A stretch of 64,000 nt of DNA from Pedobacter sp. BMA (GTDB lineage Bacteria; Bacteroidota; Bacteroidia; Sphingobacteriales; Sphingobacteriaceae). The stretch is taken from the NCBI RefSeq assembly GCF_001027745.1, contig NZ_LECU01000006.1, positions 1-64,000 on the forward strand, in the 5' to 3' direction. Below the pieces are notes generated by a model that saw nothing but the letters and a program-made list of their open reading frames with translations, ran no database searches and had not been told where the DNA came from. Every line of letters begins with the position of its first letter. Within the stretch, counting starts at the first letter, position 1. A program made the translations under genes and the position numbers. This document shows positions 1-9,062 of the stretch, piece after piece.

Positions 1-93
1 ACTGATTGGACAACCGTCATTTCTTCTGGGTGTTTCTTTTGTTTCTCTTTTTTTGAAATATCATGTTGCGAAGCGAGCAGGTGATCCTACTCC
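1..93 (-). other. start of 16S-23S internal transcribed spacer
   Basis: Sequence directly 3' of the 16S gene on the transcribed strand, cut by the window edge. No tRNA-Ile or tRNA-Ala is visible in these 93 bases; they could lie outside the window. Confidence 0.6.
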
Positions 94-1615
<1,522 letters not shown>

Positions 1616-1942
1616 AAAATGTTGTTTTGATTCTGACCAGTTTTAACTATTGTTAAAAATAGTCTTCTTTTGTTTTGTCTGTTAGACATCACCTTTAAAA
1701 TAAAGCTCCTTAATCATGTACTTCGATCAGTACTCCATTAAACCCGCTTTCGCTACATTGACATCTCTTTTAAGAACTTATCGGCTCATAACCTCACGGT
1801 CGCCTCTTTATATATCTTCAGTCTTCAGTTCGCTTAAGTCGTATTCGTCTTAGCGTGTTTTTCGTCTGTTTCAATCTTTTTTTATTTGCTCATCCGCGAC
1901 ATCCGCCGCTCAGCTTTTTTTCCTTCCTTTCGGTTGGGAGTG

Positions 1943-1973
1943 CAAAGGTAGAAAACTTTTTTTAACTTCCAAA
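1943..1973 (-). promoter_or_regulatory. rRNA operon promoter P2 (proximal)
   Basis: On the minus strand there is TTTG (1970-1973), a 19-bp spacer and TACCTTTG (1943-1950). This matches the Bacteroidota sigma-ABfr consensus with -33 TTTG and -7 TAnnTTTG. It lies about 330 bp upstream of the 16S gene. The downstream flank CACTCC is shared with P1. Confidence 0.75.
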
Positions 1974-2061
1974 TAAAATAATTTTTTATTTTTCTGTTAA
2001 CGTTTTCTTCTCTTTTCAATCTGGCCTTTCAGCCATCCCCATCTTCCTCCGAAGCGGAGTG

Positions 2062-2091
2062 CAAAGGTAGGAAAAATAACCACCACCCAAA
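2062..2091 (-). promoter_or_regulatory. rRNA operon promoter P1 (distal)
   Basis: Second copy of the same promoter type: TTTG (2088-2091), an 18-bp spacer and TACCTTTG (2062-2069). The stretch from -7 through the likely start site (GGAGTGCAAAGGTA read on the plus strand) is identical to P2. Tandem promoters are usual for rRNA operons. Confidence 0.72.
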
Positions 2092-2099
2092 ATATATTT

Positions 2100-2598
2100 T
2101 AGCTTTAAACTTCTTCTTTCTCCTAAAACACTGTTTTTCAAGCAGAAAAATTTAACCGCCATTAAAACATTTATCGCTTTAGGTTGTTTGCAGGCCCCGG
2201 CAGGAAAAGACCACTATATATAAGCTTCACTTTCCTGTGTCCTTTTGTGTCTTTGTGGGATAATCATTTAAGCGCGCTATTCCCTGGTTCACCGACACCA
2301 GGCCTTAGGATACAAAAGGCACACCCACCGTCACTAGCAATAAAACCCCATAATCCAACTCACAAAACCCCGTTTCCAGCATTCCGCTAGGATAAAAGCA
2401 CCCAAAATCGGCCTTCAACCCAATAAGATCGCACTTTTATAGGCTCCTGATCCTAGCATGTTCCTTTCTTGTTCCTACCTTGTTCCTTTGTGGTACCTAT
2501 CTGTTAAGTGCCATGGTACTGCGAAACACGAACCAAACACCTATTGCAAATACATGAAACTAATCGAAAAATCTAAAGTAGAATTGAAATGGCATCGA
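2100..2598. other. non-coding stretch upstream of rrn promoters
   Basis: About 500 bases without a gene I can support. It holds one short open frame on the plus strand (2184-2390) that looks accidental, and a short run with GTTCCT repeated near 2460-2490. Nothing else was recognised. Confidence 0.4.
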
Positions 2599-2601
2599 AA
2601 C

Positions 2602-2637
2602 AAAAAAGCCTCAACTTTTTCAAGTTAAGGCTTTTGT
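2602..2637 (-). terminator. terminator of tRNA-Asp copy 1
   Basis: On the minus strand AAAAGCCTTAACTTG pairs with AGTTGAGGCTTTT around a short A-rich loop and ends in a run of T. It begins directly 3' of the tRNA. An almost identical hairpin follows copy 2. Confidence 0.85.
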
Positions 2638-2639
2638 TG

Positions 2640-2713
2640 CGGAATGGACGGGACTCGAACCCGCGACCTCCTGCGTGACAGGCAGGCATTCTAACCAGCT
2701 GAACTACCACTCC
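2640..2713 (-). tRNA. tRNA-Asp (GTC), copy 1
   Basis: 74-nt cloverleaf on the minus strand. The acceptor arms GGAGTGG and CCATTCC pair with one G-U. The anticodon stem CCTGC/GCAGG encloses a loop with anticodon GTC, and the T-arm contains GGTTCGAGTCC. The discriminator is G; the terminal CCA is not encoded. A -7 type element (TATATTTG, 2759-2766) lies about 45 bp upstream, and a strong terminator follows at once, so this is a stand-alone transcription unit. Confidence 0.96.
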
Positions 2714-2869
2714 TTTTGTTCCTCTTTAAAGTCAGAACCTCTTCCTCTTTCGAGGTTGCAAATATATAGACTATATTCAGTTTATCACTATAGCAGGCAA
2801 TATTTTCAGCCATAAATCTGTAACTTCCTGAATCTCATTCAAATATTTTAATTCAGACAGTTATAAAAA

Positions 2870-2905
2870 CAAAAAAGCCTCAACTTTTTCAAGTTAAGGC
2901 TTTTT
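2870..2905 (-). terminator. terminator of tRNA-Asp copy 2
   Basis: Same hairpin as that after copy 1 (AAAAGCCTTAACTTG with AGTTGAGGCTTTT, then T-run), lying between the two tRNA genes. Confidence 0.85.
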
Positions 2906-2906
2906 G

Positions 2907-2980
2907 CGGAATGGACGGGACTCGAACCCGCGACCTCCTGCGTGACAGGCAGGCATTCTAACCAGCTGAACTACCACTCC
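2907..2980 (-). tRNA. tRNA-Asp (GTC), copy 2
   Basis: Identical in sequence to the copy at 2640-2713, including anticodon GTC and the unencoded CCA. The flanks are also near identical on both sides, so the two genes arose by tandem duplication of a complete unit (promoter element, tRNA, terminator). Confidence 0.96.
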
Positions 2981-3025
2981 TTTTGTTCTCCTTTAAAGTT
3001 AGAACCTCTTTCTCTTTCGAGGATG

Positions 3026-3056
3026 CAAATATAGAGACTATATCTTAATTCGCAAA
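3026..3056 (-). promoter_or_regulatory. promoter of tRNA-Asp copy 2
   Basis: TTTG (3053-3056), 19-bp spacer, TATATTTG (3026-3033) on the minus strand; a full match to the Bacteroidota consensus. It lies between prfA and the tRNA, so the tRNAs need not depend on prfA transcription. Confidence 0.7.
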
Positions 3057-3060
3057 CTTT

Positions 3061-3097
3061 TTTTTAAAAAAATCACAAGGCGCTAATTACCAGCGCC
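3061..3097 (-). terminator. prfA terminator overlapping its stop codon
   Basis: GGCGCT (3092-3097) and AGCGCC (3079-3084) form a 6-bp stem on the minus strand around a 7-nt loop, followed by a T-rich tract at 3064-3070. The prfA stop codon (TAG, 3083-3085) lies inside the hairpin. The stem is short, so the call is moderate. Confidence 0.5.
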
Positions 3098-4156
3098 TTC
3101 CTGCATTTTCTCTGCATTCTCAGCAAACTGTAATGCATCGATGATCTCCTGAATCTCCCCATCCATGATGGTAGGAAGATTATAAAGTGTCAATCCGATA
3201 CGGTGCTCGGTCACACGTCCCTGGGGATAATTATAGGTTCTGATCTTCGCAGAACGGTCACCCGTAGAAACCATCGTTTTACGTTTAGCCGCTATATCAC
3301 CATTTTTCTTTTGCAATTCAATATCATAAAGCTTGCTACGCAACATCTCCATCGCAATAATACGGTTACCCAATTGCGATCGCTCACGCTGGCAAACCAC
3401 TACAATTCCAGATGGCTTATGCGTGAGCTGTACTTTCGTCTCCACTTTATTCACGTTCTGTCCACCAGCACCACCCGAACGGGATGTCTGTAATTCAATG
3501 TCAGCAGGATTAATGAATAAATCGATTTCTTCTGCTTCAGGTAAAACGGCAACGGAAGCAGCAGAAGTATGTACACGACCCTGGGTTTCCGTATCAGGTA
3601 CGCGCTGTACACGGTGCACACCACTTTCATACTTTAGCTGACCATAAACATCTTCCCCACTCACTTTCAAAATCACCTCCTTGTAACCGCCAGCCGTACC
3701 TTCAGTTACGTCCACCGTTTCGACATTCCAGCCCTTGGTTTCAAAATAACGAGTGTACATCCGGTATAAATCCCCTGCAAATAGTGCAGCCTCATCTCCA
3801 CCTGTACCACCACGAATCTCAAAAACCGCATTTTTAGCATCTTCCGGATCTTTAGGAATCAACATCAGCCGGATACGACTCTCCATCTCATCCTGCTGAG
3901 CCAACATCAGATCCAGTTCTTCTTTTGCCATCTCCCGCATTTCAGCATCCTTTTCAGTCGCTAAAATCTCTTTATTGGCATCAATATTACTCATCACATT
4001 TTTGTAGACTTTATATTCATCTACAATTTTGCCTAAATCCTTGTATTCTTTATTTAAAGCTGCGAAACGTTTCATATCCTGAATCACGTCCGGATTACTC
4101 AACGATTCCTCTACATCTTCCCAACGTAGTTTTATAGCTTCTAATTTATCTAACAT
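3083..4156 (-). CDS. prfA: peptide chain release factor 1 (RF1)
   Basis: Cytoplasmic class I release factor that reads UAA and UAG and triggers hydrolysis of peptidyl-tRNA. At 357 residues it matches the usual RF1 length (about 360). The GGQ catalytic motif is at residues 231-233. The PxT recognition tripeptide that marks RF1 rather than RF2 is present as PDT at 187-189. An acidic coiled N-terminal domain (1-100) comes first. The start ATG at 4156 gives the expected N-terminus. It appears to be a single gene: the upstream neighbour on the same strand begins 134 bp away, and a hairpin terminator covers the stop codon. Nothing unusual in the coding sequence. Confidence 0.97.
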   Translation of the reverse strand: MLDKLEAIKLRWEDVEESLSNPDVIQDMKRFAALNKEYKDLGKIVDEYKVYKNVMSNIDANKEILATEKDAEMREMAKEELDLMLAQQDEMESRIRLMLIPKDPEDAKNAVFEIRGGTGGDEAALFAGDLYRMYTRYFETKGWNVETVDVTEGTAGGYKEVILKVSGEDVYGQLKYESGVHRVQRVPDTETQGRVHTSAASVAVLPEAEEIDLFINPADIELQTSRSGGAGGQNVNKVETKVQLTHKPSGIVVVCQRERSQLGNRIIAMEMLRSKLYDIELQKKNGDIAAKRKTMVSTGDRSAKIRTYNYPQGRVTEHRIGLTLYNLPTIMDGEIQEIIDALQFAENAEKMQEGAGN

Positions 4157-4290
4157 AGTATATTCTAATTGAAATCCTTAAAATTTGAGTATCCCCGAAA
4201 TCTTAAGAAATGCAAAAATAAGGAAAAAAGCTGAATTAGTTTGAACGCACAAAGAACCTATGCCGAAAACATTAAACCCTGAATGAACTA

Positions 4291-5037
4291 TTATGATGAT
4301 TTGTAGTATTCAAGTTTTAAGTCAATACCATCAAAAACGGCATACGAACTGTAAGTTAACCACTCTCCTATGTTAACATACCTGCTACCATTTCCCAGGG
4401 CAAGATCTAAAGGCAGGTGCCTGTGCCCAAATATGAAATAATCGAAATGCTGTTTCTGCAATTGTTCTTTTGCATAAATGGCCAGCCACTCGCGATCAAC
4501 ACCCGAAAAAACTTCTTGCACCGTTTGAGCAGCCCTGCTTCCCTGACTCCAGGCATTGGCAATTCCAATACCTAAATTAGGATGCAACCGCGCGAAAAGC
4601 CATTGGCAAAGCTTACTTCTAAATATTTTTCTCAGGAATTTATATTTGGCATCACCCGGACCCAAACCATCTCCATGATGCAGATAGAATTTTTTATTGC
4701 CACGGTCAATCACCAGCTCATCACTAATGATCTCCATTCCAATTTCCTGAGTAAAATAATCCCGAACCCACATGTCGTGATTGCCTTTAAAGAAATAAAT
4801 CTTGATTCCGGAATCGGCCATAGCGGCCAGCTTCCCCTGCAATCGGATAAAACCTTTGGGAATCACCTTGGCATACTCAAACCAAAAATCGAAAATATCG
4901 CCCATTAAGAATAGCTCACTACAATTTGGCTCGATAAATTCAAGCCAGCTTACAATACGCGCTTCACGGGCACGGCTTTCCTCATAATTTGGAGTGCCTA
5001 AATGAAAATCAGATGCAAAATAAATGTTCTTGGCCAT
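4291..5037 (-). CDS. lpxH: UDP-2,3-diacylglucosamine hydrolase-type metallophosphoesterase
   Basis: Calcineurin-like hydrolase; LpxH removes UMP from UDP-2,3-diacylglucosamine to give lipid X in lipid A synthesis, at the inner face of the inner membrane. Metal-binding motifs in order: SDFHLG (D10, H12), GDIFDFW (D47), GNHD (85-88), LHHGDG and GHRH near the C-terminus. The frame is open upstream to 5199, but the ATG at 5037 is preferred: the protein then begins MAKNIYFASDFHLG, has the family length (248 residues) and does not overlap the divergent gene. A TACCTTTG element (5047-5054) sits 10 bp upstream, implying a very short leader. LpxH is the best fit; a related LpxG-like or other phosphoesterase cannot be excluded. 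Confidence 0.85.
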   Translation of the reverse strand: MAKNIYFASDFHLGTPNYEESRAREARIVSWLEFIEPNCSELFLMGDIFDFWFEYAKVIPKGFIRLQGKLAAMADSGIKIYFFKGNHDMWVRDYFTQEIGMEIISDELVIDRGNKKFYLHHGDGLGPGDAKYKFLRKIFRSKLCQWLFARLHPNLGIGIANAWSQGSRAAQTVQEVFSGVDREWLAIYAKEQLQKQHFDYFIFGHRHLPLDLALGNGSRYVNIGEWLTYSSYAVFDGIDLKLEYYKSS

Positions 5038-5187
5038 GCGCAGCTTCAAAGGTAAATGAAAAAGTTGGGAGTCTGAAGTCGCACCATCCAATTGCAATAT
5101 AAAACAAATTCCCCAAATGAACATTGAGGTACATAGCATAACCAACCCAATGGAAAAACATATATTAGTAAATAAATTTTCCTTTCT

Positions 5188-7314
5188 ATGAAAAAACAAA
5201 TTCTATTAAGCTTATTTGCATTCACGCTGTTTGCCTGTAATGAAAGCAAAAAGCCCGCAGAAAATATCACAAGAATGAAATATCCTGAAACGAAAAAAGA
5301 TAGTACCACCGACAATTATTTCGGAACAACCGTTGCCGACCCCTACCGGTGGTTGGAAAATGACACTTCCGCAGAAACAAAAGCATGGGTAGAGGCTGAA
5401 AATAAGGTTACCCAAAACTACCTGTCTCAAATTCCCTATCGTGATGACATAAAGAGAAGGCTGACAGAGATATGGAACTACCCTAAAGAGTCAGCACCAT
5501 TTAAAGTTGGGGATTACTATTTCTTTACCAAAAACAACGGACTCCAAAATCAAAGTATCTGGTTTATAAAAAAAGGACTGGATGGAATGGAGCAGGTTTT
5601 TCTTGACCCCAATACCTTAACTGCCGACGGAACTGCAGCAGTTTCTCTATTGGGCTTCTCTCATGATAAAAATTACGTAGCCTATTCTGTTGCACAGGCC
5701 GGTTCAGACTGGAGCAATATATATGTAATGGAGGTGGCATCAAAAATGAAACTCGGCGATGAACTAAAATGGACAAAATTCTCTGGTGCAGCCTGGAAAG
5801 GCGATGGCTTTTATTATAGCAAATTCGATGAACCGGTTAAAGGTACTGATCTTTCAGCAGCCAATAAGTTTCAAAAGGTATATTACCACAAACTCGGCGA
5901 TCAGCAAAAAGACGATCAATTGATTTTTGAGGACAAAACCAATCCTAACTTATATTTTGGAGCCAGTGTTACCGAAGATGAACGTTTTTTGATCGTATAC
6001 GCCAGTGCAGGAACATCAGGAAATGCACTATACTATCAGGATCTGAGTGCCGCAGGAAGCAAACTTGCCATATTGGTTAAGGGCTACGAAAATAACCATA
6101 GTATTATAGATAATGTGGACGATAAATTATTACTGAACACTGATCTTGATGCCGAAAATAAACAGGTTGTTTTAATCGATCCCAAAAACCCGGATCCCAA
6201 AAACTGGCAAAAGATTATTCCAGAATCTAAGCTTGCGCTCGAAGGTATCGGTACCGGAGGTGGTTTTTTATGGGCGTCGTACCTGAAAGATGCCAGTACA
6301 AATATTGTTCAGTTTGATTTATCGGGCAAAAAAATCAGGGATGTGAATTTACCTGATATTGGTACTGTTGGTGGATTTGGTGGTTACAAGGAGGACAAAG
6401 AGTTCTTTTATACCTTCACCAACTTTACCACACCCGGAACAATTTACCGTTATGAAATCAGTAAAGCTGAATCTGAGCTGTATAAAAAGTCAGAGCTGAA
6501 ATTTAACACTGAAAATTACGAAACCAAACAGGTATTCTATACATCTAAAGACGGAACGAAAGTGCCGATGTTTATTGTTCATAAAAAAGGAATCAAACTT
6601 GACGGGAACAATCCTCTTTACTTATATGCTTATGGAGGATTTCAGATCAGCCTCACTCCCGCCTTTAGCTTATCAAGAATGTTGTTTATGGAAAAAGGTG
6701 GAATTTACGTGCAACCAAGCCTGCGTGGAGGAAGTGAATATGGCGAAGCCTGGCACAAAGGTGGAATGCTGAGCAAAAAGCAAAACGTATTCGACGATTT
6801 CATCGCTGCCGCAGAATACCTCATTAAGGAGAAATATACCACTGCAGATAAAATTGCCATTTCGGGAGGTTCAAACGGAGGCTTGCTGGTGGGTGCCTGC
6901 ATGACCCAACGTCCCGACCTGTTTAAAGTAGCCTTGCCTGCCGTAGGCGTTTTAGATATGCTTCGCTACCACAAGTTTACAGTCGGCTGGGGATGGGCAG
7001 TGGAATATGGCACAAGTGATAAGAAGGAAGAGTTTGATTATCTGATCAGGTACTCTCCGCTACACAACATAAAATCAGGCATAAATTATCCTGCAACATT
7101 GATTACCACAGCAGATCACGACGACCGTGTAGTGCCTGCACACTCTTTTAAGTTCGCAGCTACATTACAGGAAAAATACAAAGGAAACAACCCAATGTTG
7201 ATCCGGATTGAAACCAAAGCTGGCCATGGGGCAGGTAAACCAACAACAAAAATGATTGAAGAAGCCAGCGATGTATGGAGCTTTGTATTTCAGAATTTAG
7301 GGATGTCCTGGTAA
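5188..7314 (+). CDS. prolyl oligopeptidase family serine peptidase (S9A), lipoprotein
   Basis: Cleaves short peptides after proline. The 708-residue length and architecture fit S9A prolyl oligopeptidase: an N-terminal helix and seven-bladed propeller (about 30-430), then an alpha/beta hydrolase domain. The catalytic triad is visible as Ser562 (GGSNGG), Asp645 (in HDDRVVP) and His680 (AGHGAG), close to the porcine numbering 554/641/680. The N-terminus is a lipoprotein signal with the lipobox ending at Cys17 (LFAC), so it is probably anchored in the cell envelope facing the periplasm or outside. It is transcribed alone, divergently from lpxH. Confidence 0.95.
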   Translation: MKKQILLSLFAFTLFACNESKKPAENITRMKYPETKKDSTTDNYFGTTVADPYRWLENDTSAETKAWVEAENKVTQNYLSQIPYRDDIKRRLTEIWNYPKESAPFKVGDYYFFTKNNGLQNQSIWFIKKGLDGMEQVFLDPNTLTADGTAAVSLLGFSHDKNYVAYSVAQAGSDWSNIYVMEVASKMKLGDELKWTKFSGAAWKGDGFYYSKFDEPVKGTDLSAANKFQKVYYHKLGDQQKDDQLIFEDKTNPNLYFGASVTEDERFLIVYASAGTSGNALYYQDLSAAGSKLAILVKGYENNHSIIDNVDDKLLLNTDLDAENKQVVLIDPKNPDPKNWQKIIPESKLALEGIGTGGGFLWASYLKDASTNIVQFDLSGKKIRDVNLPDIGTVGGFGGYKEDKEFFYTFTNFTTPGTIYRYEISKAESELYKKSELKFNTENYETKQVFYTSKDGTKVPMFIVHKKGIKLDGNNPLYLYAYGGFQISLTPAFSLSRMLFMEKGGIYVQPSLRGGSEYGEAWHKGGMLSKKQNVFDDFIAAAEYLIKEKYTTADKIAISGGSNGGLLVGACMTQRPDLFKVALPAVGVLDMLRYHKFTVGWGWAVEYGTSDKKEEFDYLIRYSPLHNIKSGINYPATLITTADHDDRVVPAHSFKFAATLQEKYKGNNPMLIRIETKAGHGAGKPTTKMIEEASDVWSFVFQNLGMSW

Positions 7315-7523
7315 GCAATCACGTGAAGTAATGCGTTCACATAGAATGCAAACTCCGCCATTATCTACCAAACCCATAGACCAATTATAATTCGCTCTGA
7401 ACGTTAAAAAAACATTAAGTTTTGCTTTAATTCAGGTTAAAGCATATAAAATATTGAATAGAAAAACATTACAGAATTATCTAGAATATTTCTAAATAGA
7501 AAACATTGTAATGGTTTATTTAG

Positions 7524-7531
7524 TAACTTTG
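7524..7531 (+). promoter_or_regulatory. -7 element upstream of ferredoxin-NADP reductase
   Basis: TAACTTTG, 17 bp before the ATG at 7549. No well-spaced TTTG -33 element is seen. A 7-bp inverted repeat (CATTACA 7467-7473, TGTAATG 7507-7513) flanks the -33 region and could be a regulator site. Confidence 0.45.
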
Positions 7532-7548
7532 CGTCAAATTTTTTTAGA

Positions 7549-8559
7549 ATGATCTCTACAGATATAGCCGTAATAGGCGCCGGTCCGGTTGGTTTATTTG
7601 CCATTTTTGAAGCCGGTTTATTGAAAATGCGTTGTCACCTGATTGATTATCTACCTCAGGTAGGTGGACAACTTTCTGAAATTTACCCTAAAAAACCAAT
7701 CTACGATATCCCAGGTTATCCATCGGTTTTGGCTCAGGAATTAATTGACAACCTGATGGAGCAGGCTAAACCCTTTCATCCGACCTTTACATTAGGTGAG
7801 CGGATCGAAGGTTTAGAAAAACGTGGTGAAGCCGATTTTGTGCTGACGACTAACATGGGCACTGTTATAGAGGCTAAAGTGGTTGTAATTGCAGGTGGAT
7901 TAGGCTGTTTTGAGCCACGTAAACCAGCAGTTGAAAACCTGGAGAATTTTGAAAACGGCAAGGGTGTTAACTACATGATCCTTGATCCTGAGAAATACCG
8001 TGGCGAGAAAATGGTAATTGCGGGCGGTGGAGACTCTGCATTAGACTGGACGATTTATCTTGCTGAAGTTTGCTCTGAACTTACCCTGGTACATAGAAGT
8101 GAAAGCTTCCGTGGTGCACCAGATTCGGTAGCTAAAGTAATGGCTCTGGCAGAAAGCGGAAAAATCAACCTGGTTTTAAACAGCAATTTACAGGCTGTAC
8201 ACGGAACTGATAAACTTGAAAAAGTGGAGATTGTGCAGAACCGTACCATGGAAAAAACGGTTGTAGATGCTGATCACTTAATTCCATTGTTTGGTTTAAG
8301 TCCAAAGTTAGGCCCAATTGAAGACTGGAATCTAAACATCAGTAAAAGTGCAATCGAGGTTAATGTAGATGATTATTCTACCAACATACCGGGAATTTAT
8401 GCCATTGGTGATATTAATACCTATACAAATAAGTTGAAATTGATTCTTTGCGGTTTCCATGAAGCAGCATTAATGAGTCATAGTGCTTATTCCTATATGA
8501 ATCCTGGTGTTAAGTATACCATGAAATATACAACTGTAAACGGAGTTTCAGAATTTTAA
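7549..8559 (+). CDS. ferredoxin-NADP reductase, thioredoxin reductase-like type
   Basis: FAD enzyme that moves electrons between NADPH and ferredoxin. It has the two dinucleotide-binding motifs of the thioredoxin reductase fold: GAGPVG at residues 10-15 (FAD) and GGGDSA at 159-164 (NADPH). It lacks the CxxC pair between them that thioredoxin reductase needs, and it has the longer C-terminus of the Chlorobium/Bacillus YumC type of ferredoxin-NADP reductase; the 336 residues fit. A [2Fe-2S] ferredoxin gene follows 112 bp downstream and is the likely partner. The gene has its own -7 element. Confidence 0.9.
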   Translation: MISTDIAVIGAGPVGLFAIFEAGLLKMRCHLIDYLPQVGGQLSEIYPKKPIYDIPGYPSVLAQELIDNLMEQAKPFHPTFTLGERIEGLEKRGEADFVLTTNMGTVIEAKVVVIAGGLGCFEPRKPAVENLENFENGKGVNYMILDPEKYRGEKMVIAGGGDSALDWTIYLAEVCSELTLVHRSESFRGAPDSVAKVMALAESGKINLVLNSNLQAVHGTDKLEKVEIVQNRTMEKTVVDADHLIPLFGLSPKLGPIEDWNLNISKSAIEVNVDDYSTNIPGIYAIGDINTYTNKLKLILCGFHEAALMSHSAYSYMNPGVKYTMKYTTVNGVSEF

Positions 8560-8645
8560 GCTTTGCGCTAATATTATTTTAATAAAAACTATTATGAATC
8601 TGTTGTTTTTTTTAATTGTATTCATGAATGCTTCGCAGTTTTAGT

Positions 8646-8653
8646 TATTTTTG
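8646..8653 (+). promoter_or_regulatory. -7 element upstream of ferredoxin
   Basis: TATTTTTG, 18 bp before the ferredoxin ATG. It suggests the ferredoxin can be transcribed separately from the reductase. No convincing -33 element is seen. Confidence 0.4.
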
Positions 8654-8671
8654 CGCCTATAAGCGAGCAAA

Positions 8672-8998
8672 ATGGAGAACAACATTACAATATACATGCA
8701 GGAGCCGGATGGCTCAGTTACAGAACACGAAGCACCAACTGATATGGGCTTAAGTCTGATGGAATTTTTAAAGGCATCAGAATACGATATCTTAGCCACT
8801 TGTGGCGGAATGGCCCTATGTGCAACCTGCTGTGTAGATGTTTTGGAAGGCGAAGAAAAGTTAAACGAAATGACGGATGATGAATACGCCATGCTCGATA
8901 CTTTACCAGACCTGTTACCTAATTCACGTTTAGCTTGCCAGTTGCAGTTAAATAATAATATGGATGGCTTGAAAGTAAAATTACATGGGGTAAGTTAA
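8672..8998 (+). CDS. [2Fe-2S] ferredoxin
   Basis: Small soluble electron carrier of the adrenodoxin/putidaredoxin type, 108 residues. The cluster ligands follow the pattern Cx5Cx2C...C: Cys44, Cys50, Cys53 and Cys89, with CQLQ at the last site. The protein is acidic. The neighbouring reductase at 7549-8559 is its likely electron donor; final acceptors are not apparent from the window. A perfect hairpin terminator follows 20 bp downstream. Confidence 0.93.
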   Translation: MENNITIYMQEPDGSVTEHEAPTDMGLSLMEFLKASEYDILATCGGMALCATCCVDVLEGEEKLNEMTDDEYAMLDTLPDLLPNSRLACQLQLNNNMDGLKVKLHGVS

Positions 8999-9019
8999 CC
9001 AGGAAAATATGATAAATGA

Positions 9020-9055
9020 AAAAGGCGATACTGCAAACAGTATCGCCTTTTTTTG
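9020..9055. terminator. bidirectional terminator between ferredoxin and GH2 gene
   Basis: Perfect 13-bp stem (AAAGGCGATACTG, 9021-9033, with 9038-9050) around a CAAA loop, T-run on the plus side and A-run on the minus side. It can serve both convergent genes. Confidence 0.92.
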
Positions 9056-9062
9056 CCTTCAG

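Noticed and set aside
2184..2390. 68-residue open frame on the plus strand upstream of the rRNA promoters
   Set aside because: No ribosome site or family resemblance; composition (many Pro, Phe, Ser) looks like translated non-coding DNA.
5038..5199. N-terminal extension of the LpxH-type protein with two hydrophobic stretches
   Set aside because: It would overlap the divergent gene and precede a -7 promoter element at 5047-5054; the family starts at MAKNIYFASDFHLG.
5046..5315. 89-residue minus-strand frame overlapping the start of the prolyl oligopeptidase
   Set aside because: It is antisense to a clear gene and to the divergent promoter region; hydrophobic content reflects T-rich DNA.
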